15,424 bases of DNA from Gammaproteobacteria bacterium (GCA_003864535.1 BHEQ01000017.1:1-15424), one strand, 5' to 3'; shown: positions 6,194 to 13,709, numbered from the stretch's first letter. Translations and numbers: made by a program. The notes: generated from the letters alone by a model not told the origin.

Positions 6194-8821
6194 ATGCGTA
6201 GATTACCCTTTTTTTTATTGCTCTTAATTGGAGCAATCCATGCAGCAATCTGGTCTACATGGGAGCTTTCAAAAGCTCATAATCCATGGTTTGGTACTAT
6301 AAATGGTGTTTCTTTTAGTCCCTATAGAGCTAATCAAAGCCCTGAGAAAAATAAACATCCAAGCATTACAGAAATTGATGAAGATCTATCTTTAGTTGCA
6401 GCTATTGGCGTGCGCAATATTCGTATTTATTCAACTACGGAAGGGCTTGAAAAATCAATTATGGAGGCCAAAAAATATGGCTTAAATGTTACTCTTGGAG
6501 CGTGGATTGGTAAAGATAAAGTAAAAAATGACCAAGAAATAGCCGCCTTAATTGAACTTGCCAATACCGAGACTAATGTAGTGCGAGTTCTTGTCGGTAA
6601 TGAGTCTTTGCATCGTGGTGATGTTACTCTTGACGAGTTGGCTCAATATATTAAAGAGGTTAAAGATAAAATCAAGCAACCAGTATCGACCGCTGAGGCG
6701 CGTTATATTTGGATTAATAAGCCACAATTGGCTCAACATGTTGATTTTTTAACAGTCCATTTATTGCCTTATTGGGAGCGCACAACTATAGAAGACGCGA
6801 TCCCTTTTGTATTAGAACAATATGATATTCTTGAAAAAACATATCCAGATAAACCTATTTTAGTAGGTGAGGTCGGTTGGCCGAGCAATGGCAATAAATT
6901 TGGTGGCGCAGTTGCGAGTTTAAATAACCAAGCAAGCTTTTTAAAAGATTGGCTAAGTGAGGCGCGGAAACGTAACATTGATTATTTTATTATCGAAGCT
7001 TTTGATCAACCTTGGAAAAAGAAAATAGAAGGCACAGTTGGTCCATATTGGGGTTTATTTGATGCAAACCGTAAGGCTAAGTTTCAACTTAGCAGTGCTC
7101 ATGCTGATAATAATCCTACTTGGATCAAGCAAACTGCGCTCTCAACTTTAATTGGAATGCTCTTAATGCTACTGTTTGCGAGAGGCTTTCGCAATCTAGA
7201 AATAAAGGGTTATGTTTTTTACTTTTTAGTTATCCAAGGCGCGGTAACACTATTGATACGCAGTTATTTTTTGCCGCAACAAGCTTATATTGGCGTAGGC
7301 GGTTTGAGTATTTTAATGATAATGCTCTTGGCGCAATTGGCATTAATTACGGTTGTGCTAATTAATGCATTTGAATTTACTGAACTATTATGGCGCAAAG
7401 AGTGGAAGCGTACTTTTAAGCCTCTAATAGTGAGCAAAAATAGAGATTTTCCTAAAGTATCGATTCATGTTGCCTGTTATAGCGAACCTCCTGATCTTGT
7501 GATGAATACTTTAAATCACCTAGCTTTGCTTGATTATCCAAATTTTGAAGTATTAGTGATTGATAATAATACACCAAACCCAGAAGATTGGCGTCCCCTC
7601 CAAGCATATTGCAAAAAATTAGGCGCAAGATTTCGCTTTTTTCATATCGAGCCTTGGGCTGGTTTTAAAGCAGGTGCTTTAAATTTTGGGGTTGATCAAA
7701 CCGCAGCAGATGCACAAATGATAGCAGTGATAGATGCAGATTATGTAGTTGAAAGCAATTGGTTAAATAGCCTAATCCCTTATTTTGATAATCCCAAAGT
7801 TGGCTTTGTACAAGCTCCCCAAGATCATAGAGATTGGCAAGGAGATGCTTTTAAAACAATGCTTAACTGGGAATATGCAGGTTTTTTTAATATCGGCATG
7901 ATCCATCGGAATGAGCGTAATGCAATCATCCAACATGGCACAATGACGATTATTCGCAAGCATGTATTGGTTGAAAGTGGCGGCTGGGGAGAATGGTCTA
8001 TTTGTGAGGATACCGAACTTGGAATGCGGATGATGAAATTGGGCTATGAGTCGGTATATGTTAACCACTCTTTTGGGCATGGAGTTGTGCCTGATAGCTT
8101 TGTTGCTTATAAAACGCAGCGTTTTCGCTGGGCATATGGCGCAGTTCAAATCTTAAGGCGGTATTGGCGTGATTTATTGCCATTTAATAAAAGTGGCTTA
8201 ACTTCTGCCCAAAAATTTCATTTTATTACAGGCTGGCTCCCGTGGTTCGCCGACTCCTTGCATTTAGTTTTTAGTTTATTAGCAATTATGTGGAGTATGG
8301 GGCTTGTATTCTTACCTGAATATTTTGAATTTCCGATGCCGGTGTTTTTATTTTCTGTGTTAATTTTATTTCTGTTAAAGATAGCTCATGGTTTGATCTT
8401 ATACAAATCTTTAGTGCGTTGTAATTTCAAGCAAAGAATAGGAGCTGCAATTGCAGGGATTGCATTAACGCATGTTGTTGGGCGCGCAATGCTTGCAGGT
8501 CTTTTTAGCCCGGGCAAACCATTTTTAAGAACCCCTAAAGGTGAGAATAAACCCGCCTTAATGCGCGGATTTTTAATGGCGCGTGAAGAGAGCTTAATGT
8601 GGCTTACGATGTGGGGTTATGCTGCCTTAATTTTTAATAATTATTACGTACAATCATTTACATATGGCAATGTAAATGGTGATATTGTGCGCTATGCTCC
8701 AGATTCTGCGGATGCTTTGTATTGGGCTATTTTATTAGTCGTTCAATCTCTGCCTTATTTGGCGGCGTTGCTTTTATCTTTAATCAATGTCTGGCCTTCA
8801 AAAAGAAGTTCTCTAAAATGA
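6194..8821 (+). CDS. NdvB-like beta-glucan synthase (GH17 plus GT2 fusion)
   Basis: An 875-residue inner-membrane protein. After an N-terminal membrane helix (3-22) comes a GH17 domain (about 30-300) with the acid/base E137 in VGNES and the nucleophile E226 in VGEVGWP. Three membrane helices (about 312-392) lead to a processive GT2 domain with D457, the DAD motif (514-516), E605-D606 in CEDTELG and QRFRW (642-646). Five or so C-terminal helices follow, including FSPGKPFLRTPK (771-782). All catalytic residues are present in both domains. The architecture resembles NdvB-type synthases that make periplasmic beta-1,3-glucans in Pseudomonas, where the GH17 domain probably branches or cyclises the chain. 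Linkage and cyclisation are inferred. The gene diverges from a probable phosphoglycerol transferase. An 8-T run lies in codons 5-8. Confidence 0.88.
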   Translation: MRRLPFFLLLLIGAIHAAIWSTWELSKAHNPWFGTINGVSFSPYRANQSPEKNKHPSITEIDEDLSLVAAIGVRNIRIYSTTEGLEKSIMEAKKYGLNVTLGAWIGKDKVKNDQEIAALIELANTETNVVRVLVGNESLHRGDVTLDELAQYIKEVKDKIKQPVSTAEARYIWINKPQLAQHVDFLTVHLLPYWERTTIEDAIPFVLEQYDILEKTYPDKPILVGEVGWPSNGNKFGGAVASLNNQASFLKDWLSEARKRNIDYFIIEAFDQPWKKKIEGTVGPYWGLFDANRKAKFQLSSAHADNNPTWIKQTALSTLIGMLLMLLFARGFRNLEIKGYVFYFLVIQGAVTLLIRSYFLPQQAYIGVGGLSILMIMLLAQLALITVVLINAFEFTELLWRKEWKRTFKPLIVSKNRDFPKVSIHVACYSEPPDLVMNTLNHLALLDYPNFEVLVIDNNTPNPEDWRPLQAYCKKLGARFRFFHIEPWAGFKAGALNFGVDQTAADAQMIAVIDADYVVESNWLNSLIPYFDNPKVGFVQAPQDHRDWQGDAFKTMLNWEYAGFFNIGMIHRNERNAIIQHGTMTIIRKHVLVESGGWGEWSICEDTELGMRMMKLGYESVYVNHSFGHGVVPDSFVAYKTQRFRWAYGAVQILRRYWRDLLPFNKSGLTSAQKFHFITGWLPWFADSLHLVFSLLAIMWSMGLVFLPEYFEFPMPVFLFSVLILFLLKIAHGLILYKSLVRCNFKQRIGAAIAGIALTHVVGRAMLAGLFSPGKPFLRTPKGENKPALMRGFLMAREESLMWLTMWGYAALIFNNYYVQSFTYGNVNGDIVRYAPDSADALYWAILLVVQSLPYLAALLLSLINVWPSKRSSLK

Positions 8822-8838
8822 GCGAGATCTAAACAATA

Positions 8839-9615
8839 ATGCAAGAGCTTTACTATTTTTATACATCAAATATGGATGCTTATGATTTTGCTTTAACTAC
8901 TGATTATTTTGAAAATATTAATCTTGAAGTGGTTGATATAAAACCTGTTGCGAACTATTTTTGTATTTCAAAAGAAGATAAATTAATCTGGATTGGCGGT
9001 AAAGATGAAAACAATATAAAGAAAAACAAAGTCCTAAGCCTTGATTTTCTAAGCGCGAAAGCTCTATGGCGCTATGCGCGGATTAATAAAGCGCAAGAAC
9101 CAATTTTGCGTGCAATTGCATGGAAGGCACAGCAACCCTTAAAAGTGCTTGATGTGAGCGCAGGACTTGGGCGCGATAGCGCGATGATGGCGTGTGCTGG
9201 GGCACTTGTGGATATGTGCGAGCGCAATGTAATCCTCCAGATTCTATTAGCCGCAGCACTTACCGATCTTAAAAAAAACAATGATCCTCTAATAAAGCAC
9301 TTAAATCTTCTTAAAACAGATGCAATAACTTATCTTGAAGATAATGTATTGATTGCAACTAAATATGATGTAATTTATATCGACCCGATGTTCCCATATC
9401 GCCAAAAATCAGCTCTAGTCAAGCAAGATTTACGCATTGTCCGTGATTTAGTTGGGGATGATCTTGATGCCGACCAGCTTTTAATCTGCGCCTTAGCAAC
9501 TGATATTAAACGTATTGTGGTTAAGCGCCCCATAAACGCCCCCAATTTAGCGCAGCTAAAACCGCAACATAGTATATTTTCAACCACTATGCGTTTTGAT
9601 GTTTATTTGCGTTAA
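8839..9615 (+). CDS. rsmJ: 16S rRNA (guanine(1516)-N(2))-methyltransferase RsmJ
   Basis: A 258-residue cytosolic SAM-dependent methyltransferase that modifies G1516 of 16S rRNA; E. coli RsmJ has 250 residues. The SAM-binding motif is LDVSAGLGRD (104-113). The family-specific motif DPMFP (182-186) is followed by KSALVKQDLRIVRDLVG, and the C-terminal RIVVKRPINAP (225-235) also matches RsmJ. The N-terminal 60 residues are more divergent. The gene begins 17 bp after the glucan synthase stop on the same strand and probably shares its transcript. The ribosome site is weak (GAG about 13 nt upstream). A hairpin terminator follows directly. Confidence 0.93.
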   Translation: MQELYYFYTSNMDAYDFALTTDYFENINLEVVDIKPVANYFCISKEDKLIWIGGKDENNIKKNKVLSLDFLSAKALWRYARINKAQEPILRAIAWKAQQPLKVLDVSAGLGRDSAMMACAGALVDMCERNVILQILLAAALTDLKKNNDPLIKHLNLLKTDAITYLEDNVLIATKYDVIYIDPMFPYRQKSALVKQDLRIVRDLVGDDLDADQLLICALATDIKRIVVKRPINAPNLAQLKPQHSIFSTTMRFDVYLR

Positions 9616-9623
9616 GACACTAA

Positions 9624-9646
9624 AAGGCCGCATTTCTGCGGCTTAG
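9624..9646. terminator. Bidirectional terminator between rsmJ and tRNA-Ser
   Basis: GCCGCA (9627-9632), loop TTTC and TGCGGC (9637-9642) form a GC-rich 6-bp stem extended by weaker outer pairs. On the minus strand it is followed by CTTTTAG, a usable T tract for the tRNA transcript. On the plus strand it is followed by the T-rich TTAGCTTAACTT, weaker, for rsmJ. Confidence 0.75.
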
Positions 9647-9658
9647 CTTAACTTAATT

Positions 9659-9749
9659 TGGTGGAGGAGGTGAGATTCGAACTCACGGTGGGCTATTAAC
9701 CCACGGCAGTTTTCAAGACTGCTGCATTCAACCGCTCTGCCACTCCTCC
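9659..9749 (-). tRNA. tRNA-Ser (UGA anticodon)
   Basis: A 91-nt class II tRNA with encoded CCA (9659-9661). Acceptor arms GGAGGAG and CTCCTCC pair over 7 bp. The anticodon stem GCAGT/ACTGC carries the loop CTTGAAA with anticodon TGA at 9713-9715. The long variable arm GTGGG-TTAATAG-CCCAC and the T arm GTGAG-TTCGAAT-CTCAC are intact. The discriminator base is A, whereas serine tRNAs of E. coli carry G; all other features fit serine. Confidence 0.97.
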
Positions 9750-9774
9750 TTACAACTCTATAAGAGAGGCGCGT

Positions 9775-9803
9775 ATTGTACTGATCAAGTTTTAGACCTG
9801 CAA
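9775..9803 (-). promoter_or_regulatory. Sigma-70 promoter of tRNA-Ser with GC-rich discriminator
   Basis: On the minus strand, TTGCAG (9798-9803), a 17-nt spacer and TACAAT (9775-9780) form a good promoter. The bases after the -10 are ACGCGCCTC, a GC-rich discriminator of the kind found at stringently controlled stable-RNA promoters. Initiation is expected near 9768, about 19 nt before the mature tRNA. Confidence 0.8.
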
Positions 9804-9835
9804 GTTCTTTTTAAGTTATGGCTAAAATTTGATCA
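9782..9835. repeat. 14-bp inverted repeat overlapping the tRNA-Ser promoter
   Basis: TGATCAAGTTTTAG (9782-9795) and CTAAAATTTGATCA (9822-9835) are inverted copies with a single mismatch, 26 bp apart. The left arm fills the spacer between the -35 and -10 of the tRNA promoter. The right arm contains TTGATC, which could be the -35 of a weak plus-strand promoter (TTGATC, 16 nt, TACAAA at 9851-9856) for yccA. Confidence 0.6.
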
Positions 9836-9854
9836 CTTTTAAGCGTACACTACA

Positions 9855-9907
9855 AATGCTAACATTTTAAATATAGGTACAAGCTTTACTAATTAATGCT
9901 AATATTT
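9855..9907. repeat. 13-bp direct repeats upstream of yccA
   Basis: AATGCTAACATTT (9855-9867) and AATGCTAATATTT (9895-9907) differ at one base and start 40 bp apart, close to four helical turns. They lie 82-134 bp before the yccA start codon in otherwise featureless AT-rich DNA and could be binding sites for one regulator on the same helix face. Confidence 0.45.
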
Positions 9908-9988
9908 CACAGGTTTTCATATTCAATATGCAAATCTAGAAATAGAACATAGAAATACAAGCTCAATTAATCATTCTAAGGAGACTAT

Positions 9989-10663
9989 ATGTCTTACTCA
10001 TATCAAAACCCTGTCAGCTCACCTGAAGAGAGCGTTTTAGCGACTAATAAGGTACTTCGCAGTACTTACCTAATGCTTTCTTTAACCTTACTTTTTACAG
10101 CCCTAACCGCAATGATCTCAATTAAAATGGAGATGCCACCATTTGCTTGGTACGTTCATCTTGCTGTTGCAGTAGGTCTTTATTTTTTAGTTTATGCGAC
10201 ACGGACAAGTATTTTAGGGATTTTTTCCCTATTTGCATTCACGGGTTACTTTGGCTTAGCCATTGGCTGGGTTATTCAATCATTTTTAGTGCGCTATACC
10301 AATGGTGCAAGTTTAGTTGCTATGGCAGCTGGCACAACAGGAATTGCATTTTTAAGCCTCTCAGCTATTGCAATAGTTACTAAAAAAGATTTCTCTTTCA
10401 TGGGCAAGTTCTTACTTACTGGCTTAATCATTTGTATTCTTGCGATGATTGCAAATATATTCTTTGCTATGCCAATTATGAGTCTTGTTATTAGTATTGT
10501 TGTCGCTTTAGTTATGTGTGGCTATATTTTATATGATACTAGTGCCATTATTAATGGCGGCGAAACTAATTACTTGATGGCGACAGTTGCTTTATATCTT
10601 GATATTATCAATTTATTTTTGGCTTTACTGCGTATATTTGGAGTTCTTGGTGGTGATGATTAA
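9989..10663 (+). CDS. yccA: YccA-type Bax inhibitor-1 family membrane protein
   Basis: A 224-residue polytopic inner-membrane protein with about seven hydrophobic segments. TNKVLRSTYLMLSLTL near the N-terminus, KKDFSFMGKFLLTG in the middle and YDTSAIINGGETNYLMATVALYLDIINLF near the C-terminus closely resemble E. coli YccA (219 aa). YccA binds the FtsH protease and limits its proteolysis of membrane proteins; the wider BI-1 family includes pH-sensitive ion channels. The acidic end GGDD is also kept. A strong AAGGAG ribosome site lies 6 nt before the start. The gene is monocistronic: a tRNA gene lies upstream on the opposite strand and a bidirectional terminator follows. Ortholog assignment within the YccA/YbhL group is by remembered similarity. 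Confidence 0.85.
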   Translation: MSYSYQNPVSSPEESVLATNKVLRSTYLMLSLTLLFTALTAMISIKMEMPPFAWYVHLAVAVGLYFLVYATRTSILGIFSLFAFTGYFGLAIGWVIQSFLVRYTNGASLVAMAAGTTGIAFLSLSAIAIVTKKDFSFMGKFLLTGLIICILAMIANIFFAMPIMSLVISIVVALVMCGYILYDTSAIINGGETNYLMATVALYLDIINLFLALLRIFGVLGGDD

Positions 10664-10702
10664 TATTTACATTATTTGATCTTCTCTAATATATAAATAT
10701 AT

Positions 10703-10732
10703 AAAAAATCCCCAGAATGTTGGGGATTTTTT
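10703..10732. terminator. Bidirectional terminator between yccA and argH
   Basis: A perfect 12-bp stem, AAAAAATCCCCA (10703-10714) with TGGGGATTTTTT (10721-10732), around a 6-nt loop GAATGT. The A run on one side and the T run on the other make it work in both directions, as expected between convergent yccA and argH. Confidence 0.93.
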
Positions 10733-10764
10733 ATATTATCAATATATTACTAATATGCCATAAA

Positions 10765-12165
10765 TTAAGACAAATACTCACGTGCTATTTTAAGCGCCGC
10801 TTGAACCTGTTTTGGGGCAGTGCCGCCAAAATGATCTCGCGCAGCTACTGAGCCTTCCAGCGTTAAATATTCAAAAACATCCTCGGTGATTAATTGGGAA
10901 AAGCTTTGGAGTTCAGCTAAATCCATATCAGCTAAATCACGCTTGGTATCTACGCCTAATTTAACAGCCTTACCAACAACTTCATGTGCATCTCTAAATG
11001 CTAGGCCTTTACGCACTAGATAATCAGCTAAATCAGTGGCGGTGGCAAAGCCTAATTTAGCCCGCGTGTACATATTTTCTTTTTTGCTGGAAATAGCAGG
11101 GATCATATCTGCAAAAGCACGTAAACATCCTAAAATTGTATCGGCTATATCAAAAATAGGCTCTTTATCTTCTTGATTATCTTTATTATAAGCAAGCGGC
11201 TGAGATTTCATTAGCGTTAATAATGCCATTAAATGTCCAAATACACGCCCAGTTTTGCCGCGTACAAGCTCAGGTACATCAGGGTTTTTCTTTTGTGGCA
11301 TTATAGATGAGCCTGTGCAAAATCTATCAGGAAGATCAATAAAGTCAAAAGCTGGCGTTGCCCATAAAACTAATTCCTCAGAAAATCTAGATAAATGCAT
11401 ACTCAAAATGCTCGCACTTGCGGCAAACTCTATCGCAAAATCTCGATCTGAAACCGAATCTAATGAATTCGCCGTAGGTCCGCTAAAATCTAACAAACTT
11501 GCAGTTAAAAAGCGGTCAATAGGGTAGCTTGTTCCAGCAAGAGCGGCAGCTCCTAAGGGGCAAAAATTTAGCCGCGCCCGACAATCGCTAAAACGCGCCC
11601 GATCCCGTTTTAACATTTCAAACCACGCCATTAAATGATGCCCAAAAGTCACTGGTTGTGCCACTTGTAAGTGAGTAAAGCCTGGCATAATCGTAGTATA
11701 TTCTCTCTGTGCAAGTTCAATAATTCCTTCTTGCAGCCGCTTTAATTGCCCGTCGATTAAATCTAAAGTAGCGCGTAACCATAAGCGAATATCTGTCGCG
11801 ACTTGATCATTGCGTGAGCGTCCTGTATGTAAGCGTTTGCCTGCAATACCTATATTAGCTGTTAAGCGTGCTTCTATATTCATGTGCACATCTTCAAGCT
11901 CTATAGACCACTCAAATTGCCCCGCCTCAATTTGCGCTTTAATTTGCATAAGCCCAGCTTTAATTGCGGCAAAATCATCATCATTAAGTATTTTTTGGGT
12001 ATTTAGCATAGTTGCATGAGCGATTGATCCTGCAATATCTTCAGCATACATACGTTTATCAAAAGAAACTGAGGCGGTAAATGCCTGTACAAAGGCATCT
12101 GTTCCTTCAGAGAAACGCCCGCCCCATTGCTGATTGCTTGCTTGATCGCTTGGTATTGAACTCAT
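10765..12165 (-). CDS. argH: Argininosuccinate lyase
   Basis: A 466-residue cytosolic enzyme of the fumarase/aspartase superfamily that splits argininosuccinate into arginine and fumarate, the last step of arginine synthesis; it normally acts as a tetramer. Conserved region 1 is TGRSRNDQVATD (114-125), region 2 is the THLQ segment (164-167), and the superfamily signature GSSIMPQKKNP (285-295) supplies the catalytic serine. Length agrees with E. coli ArgH (457 aa) plus a short N-terminal tail. An AAGGA ribosome site precedes the start. No other arg genes are in the window; it lies alone between convergent yccA and upstream rpoS. No good ArgR box is visible upstream. Confidence 0.97.
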   Translation of the reverse strand: MSSIPSDQASNQQWGGRFSEGTDAFVQAFTASVSFDKRMYAEDIAGSIAHATMLNTQKILNDDDFAAIKAGLMQIKAQIEAGQFEWSIELEDVHMNIEARLTANIGIAGKRLHTGRSRNDQVATDIRLWLRATLDLIDGQLKRLQEGIIELAQREYTTIMPGFTHLQVAQPVTFGHHLMAWFEMLKRDRARFSDCRARLNFCPLGAAALAGTSYPIDRFLTASLLDFSGPTANSLDSVSDRDFAIEFAASASILSMHLSRFSEELVLWATPAFDFIDLPDRFCTGSSIMPQKKNPDVPELVRGKTGRVFGHLMALLTLMKSQPLAYNKDNQEDKEPIFDIADTILGCLRAFADMIPAISSKKENMYTRAKLGFATATDLADYLVRKGLAFRDAHEVVGKAVKLGVDTKRDLADMDLAELQSFSQLITEDVFEYLTLEGSVAARDHFGGTAPKQVQAALKIAREYLS

Positions 12166-12533
12166 ATTTTTAATATCCTTATTTATATCTAATTTTATAT
12201 TTAATTTGTTTTTTAATAATTTACATATAAGAGCAAATAAATAAGCCTATACGCTTAAAATAAATGCTGATTATACAGAATTTATGTATTCTCCATTCCA
12301 CTTATCCATTCCACACGTTTTCATGTTGCAGTGTCCTAACGTCAGTGGTCTACTCGCCAAATTTATTAACGTTTCTATTCTTTTGATATTAGATTCTATA
12401 TTGCTTAATAATATGCATACTTTCGCGCGAGTAATACCAATTACACGTATAAAAATACCACCAATTTTATTTTGCTATAACGCCAACTTTTGGCTATATG
12501 AATTATAGGCATACTAAGTGAAACCACATGCAG
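12166..12533. other. 368-bp intergenic region between rpoS and argH
   Basis: No convincing gene. A 74-codon plus-strand frame at 12284-12508 lacks a ribosome site and overlaps the predicted argH promoter. The region holds an argH promoter candidate with a palindrome (12270-12292), a 10-bp direct repeat TCCATTCCAC (12292-12301 and 12305-12314) and a nested hairpin near the rpoS end. The hairpin has inner arms GCCAA (12482-12486) and TTGGC (12490-12494) inside outer arms CTATAA (12475-12480) and TTATAG (12503-12508). The hairpin has no T tract on either strand, so it is more likely an RNA-processing or stabilising structure than a terminator. Confidence 0.5.
12270..12292 (-). promoter_or_regulatory. 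Candidate argH promoter with adjacent palindrome
   Basis: On the minus strand, a perfect -10 TATAAT (12270-12275) lies just downstream of the inverted repeat AGAAT-ACATAA-ATTCT (12277-12292), which fills the space where the -35/-10 spacer would be. No good -35 hexamer is present at 16-18 bp, which suggests an activator-dependent or weak promoter. The arm spacing does not fit an ArgR box. The start would give a leader of roughly 100 nt. Confidence 0.4.
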
Positions 12534-13640
12534 CTACAAAATATCTAAAGATAAATTTTCTTGTTGCATCATGCGCTTTAATTTTGCAAGTGCTCCAGTT
12601 TGAATTTTTCTGATTTGTTCGTTGTTAATATTTAAATGTTTAGAAATCTCATCTAAAGTTGCTTTATTAGAATTATTTAAACCAAACCGCATATATATAA
12701 CCGTTCTTTGTAAATCGTTTAAATTACCCAACCAATAAGCTAAACGGAGGTTAATATCTTCTTCTTCTATATTAATAATAGGATTATTTGTAGTTTCATC
12801 GGCAACAAAGTCCATTAAGGAGGCATCTTCAGCATCGTTTATAAGTGCATCTAAAGAGCGTACTTTTTCATTGTTTCTGAATGCTTTTTCTATCTCCATA
12901 GGCATTTTATTAACTGCCATAGCTATCTCTTGTATGCTCGCATCCCTTTTTAATTCTAAGGATAATGTTCGGGCAACCTTATAATAGCTATTTATTTCTT
13001 TAGCTATATGAATAGGTAAGCGTATGGTGCGTGAAGAATTTATAATGGCTCGTTCTATATTTGATCTAATCCACCATGTAGCATAGGTTGAGAATCTAAA
13101 GCCTTTCTCAGGATCAAATTTACCTACAGCGTGAATTAAGCCAAGATTACCTTCTTCAATTAAATCTAATAAAGATAAATCACGATTAACATAGCGCTTT
13201 GCAATTGTAATGACTAAACGTAAATTAGACTCTATCATAATCTTGCGCGCTTTCAAGTCTCCTTTTAAGGCGCTTCTTGCATAATTAATCTCTTCTTCAG
13301 CACTGAGTAATGGTGCTATGCCAACTTCATTAAAATAAATATTGAGGATATTAAATTGGTCTAGATTTGAGTGCTGCGTTTTATAAAATAGTGGGTTAGG
13401 ATTAGAAGTATCATCATTAAGATTATTTAATCCTATACCTACATCTGTATTTATATCTAATCCTATATCTAAGTCTATATCTGTATCTATATCTGTATCG
13501 GCATCTACATTTAAGTTATCTATCTTAGTATTTTCAAGATTATTATCACTTGAAAAATATAGATCAGTTGGCATAGGATTTTCATAATCTTTTTCATAAT
13601 CAGCTAGTTTAGTATTTTCACTATCGCTTGCTTTTTTCAT
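12534..13640 (-). CDS. rpoS: RNA polymerase sigma factor RpoS
   Basis: A 368-residue group 2 sigma-70 factor, the general-stress/stationary-phase type. After a low-complexity tail (1-90), region 1.2 begins at IYFNEVGIAPLLSAEEE (101-117). Region 2 contains ESNLRLVITIAKRY (137-150), DLIEEGNLGLIHAVGKFDPEKGFRFSTYATWWIR (159-192) and RAIINSSRTIRLPIHIAKEIN (197-217). Regions 3 and 4 follow, with the helix-turn-helix ATLDEISKHLNINNEQIRKIQTGAL near the C-terminus. LPIHIAKEIN matches the RpoS stretch that includes K173 of E. coli, contacted by RssB (here K214). The tail makes it longer than E. coli RpoS (330 aa). The usual neighbours nlpD and pcm are absent; trkA lies upstream instead. The ribosome site is weak (GGGTAA). 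Confidence 0.9.
   Translation of the reverse strand: MKKASDSENTKLADYEKDYENPMPTDLYFSSDNNLENTKIDNLNVDADTDIDTDIDLDIGLDINTDVGIGLNNLNDDTSNPNPLFYKTQHSNLDQFNILNIYFNEVGIAPLLSAEEEINYARSALKGDLKARKIMIESNLRLVITIAKRYVNRDLSLLDLIEEGNLGLIHAVGKFDPEKGFRFSTYATWWIRSNIERAIINSSRTIRLPIHIAKEINSYYKVARTLSLELKRDASIQEIAMAVNKMPMEIEKAFRNNEKVRSLDALINDAEDASLMDFVADETTNNPIINIEEEDINLRLAYWLGNLNDLQRTVIYMRFGLNNSNKATLDEISKHLNINNEQIRKIQTGALAKLKRMMQQENLSLDIL
13428..13505 (-). repeat. Hexanucleotide-type repeat in the rpoS N-terminal tail
   Basis: Residues 46-71 alternate Asp (or Gly/Asn) with Ile, Thr, Leu or Val: DADTDIDTDIDLDIGLDINT continuing to about L71. The DNA is built from GATATA/GATACA hexamers, two codons each, so unit gain or loss keeps the frame. 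The tail is strongly acidic and precedes sigma region 1.2. Confidence 0.8.
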
Positions 13641-13679
13641 TTTATGTTACCCATCATTTACTTATAACTTATGCAAATA

Positions 13680-13709
13680 ATAACAATAATTTAAAAATTG
13701 CATGGTCAA
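13680..13709 (-). promoter_or_regulatory. Candidate rpoS promoter
   Basis: On the minus strand, TTGACC (13704-13709), an 18-nt spacer and TGTTAT (13680-13685) make a plausible sigma-70 promoter about 40 bp before the start codon. Three copies of TTATAAC lie around it on the plus strand (13662-13668, 13719-13725 and 13752-13758), of unknown meaning. The leader would be very short compared with the long sRNA-regulated rpoS leader of enterobacteria. Confidence 0.5.

Noticed and set aside
7772..8149. A 125-codon minus-strand frame inside the glucan synthase
   Set aside because: It is the antisense shadow of the GT2 domain, with no ribosome site or recognisable product.
12270..12292. ArgR box at the argH promoter
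   Set aside because: The half-sites AGAAT/ATTCT are 6 bp apart rather than 4 and lack the TGAAT/ATTCA pattern.
12302..12310. A DnaA-box-like TTATCCATT
   Set aside because: Only 7 of 9 bases match and it stands alone; there is no origin context.
12284..12508. A 74-codon plus-strand reading frame between rpoS and argH
   Set aside because: No ribosome site, no recognisable motif, and it overlaps the predicted argH promoter and the rpoS-end hairpin.
12534..13640. The sigma factor as RpoH or RpoD
   Set aside because: The region 2 sequence (DLIEEGNLGLIHAV...FSTYATWWIR, LPIHIAKEIN) and overall size fit RpoS; RpoH lacks these and RpoD is far larger.
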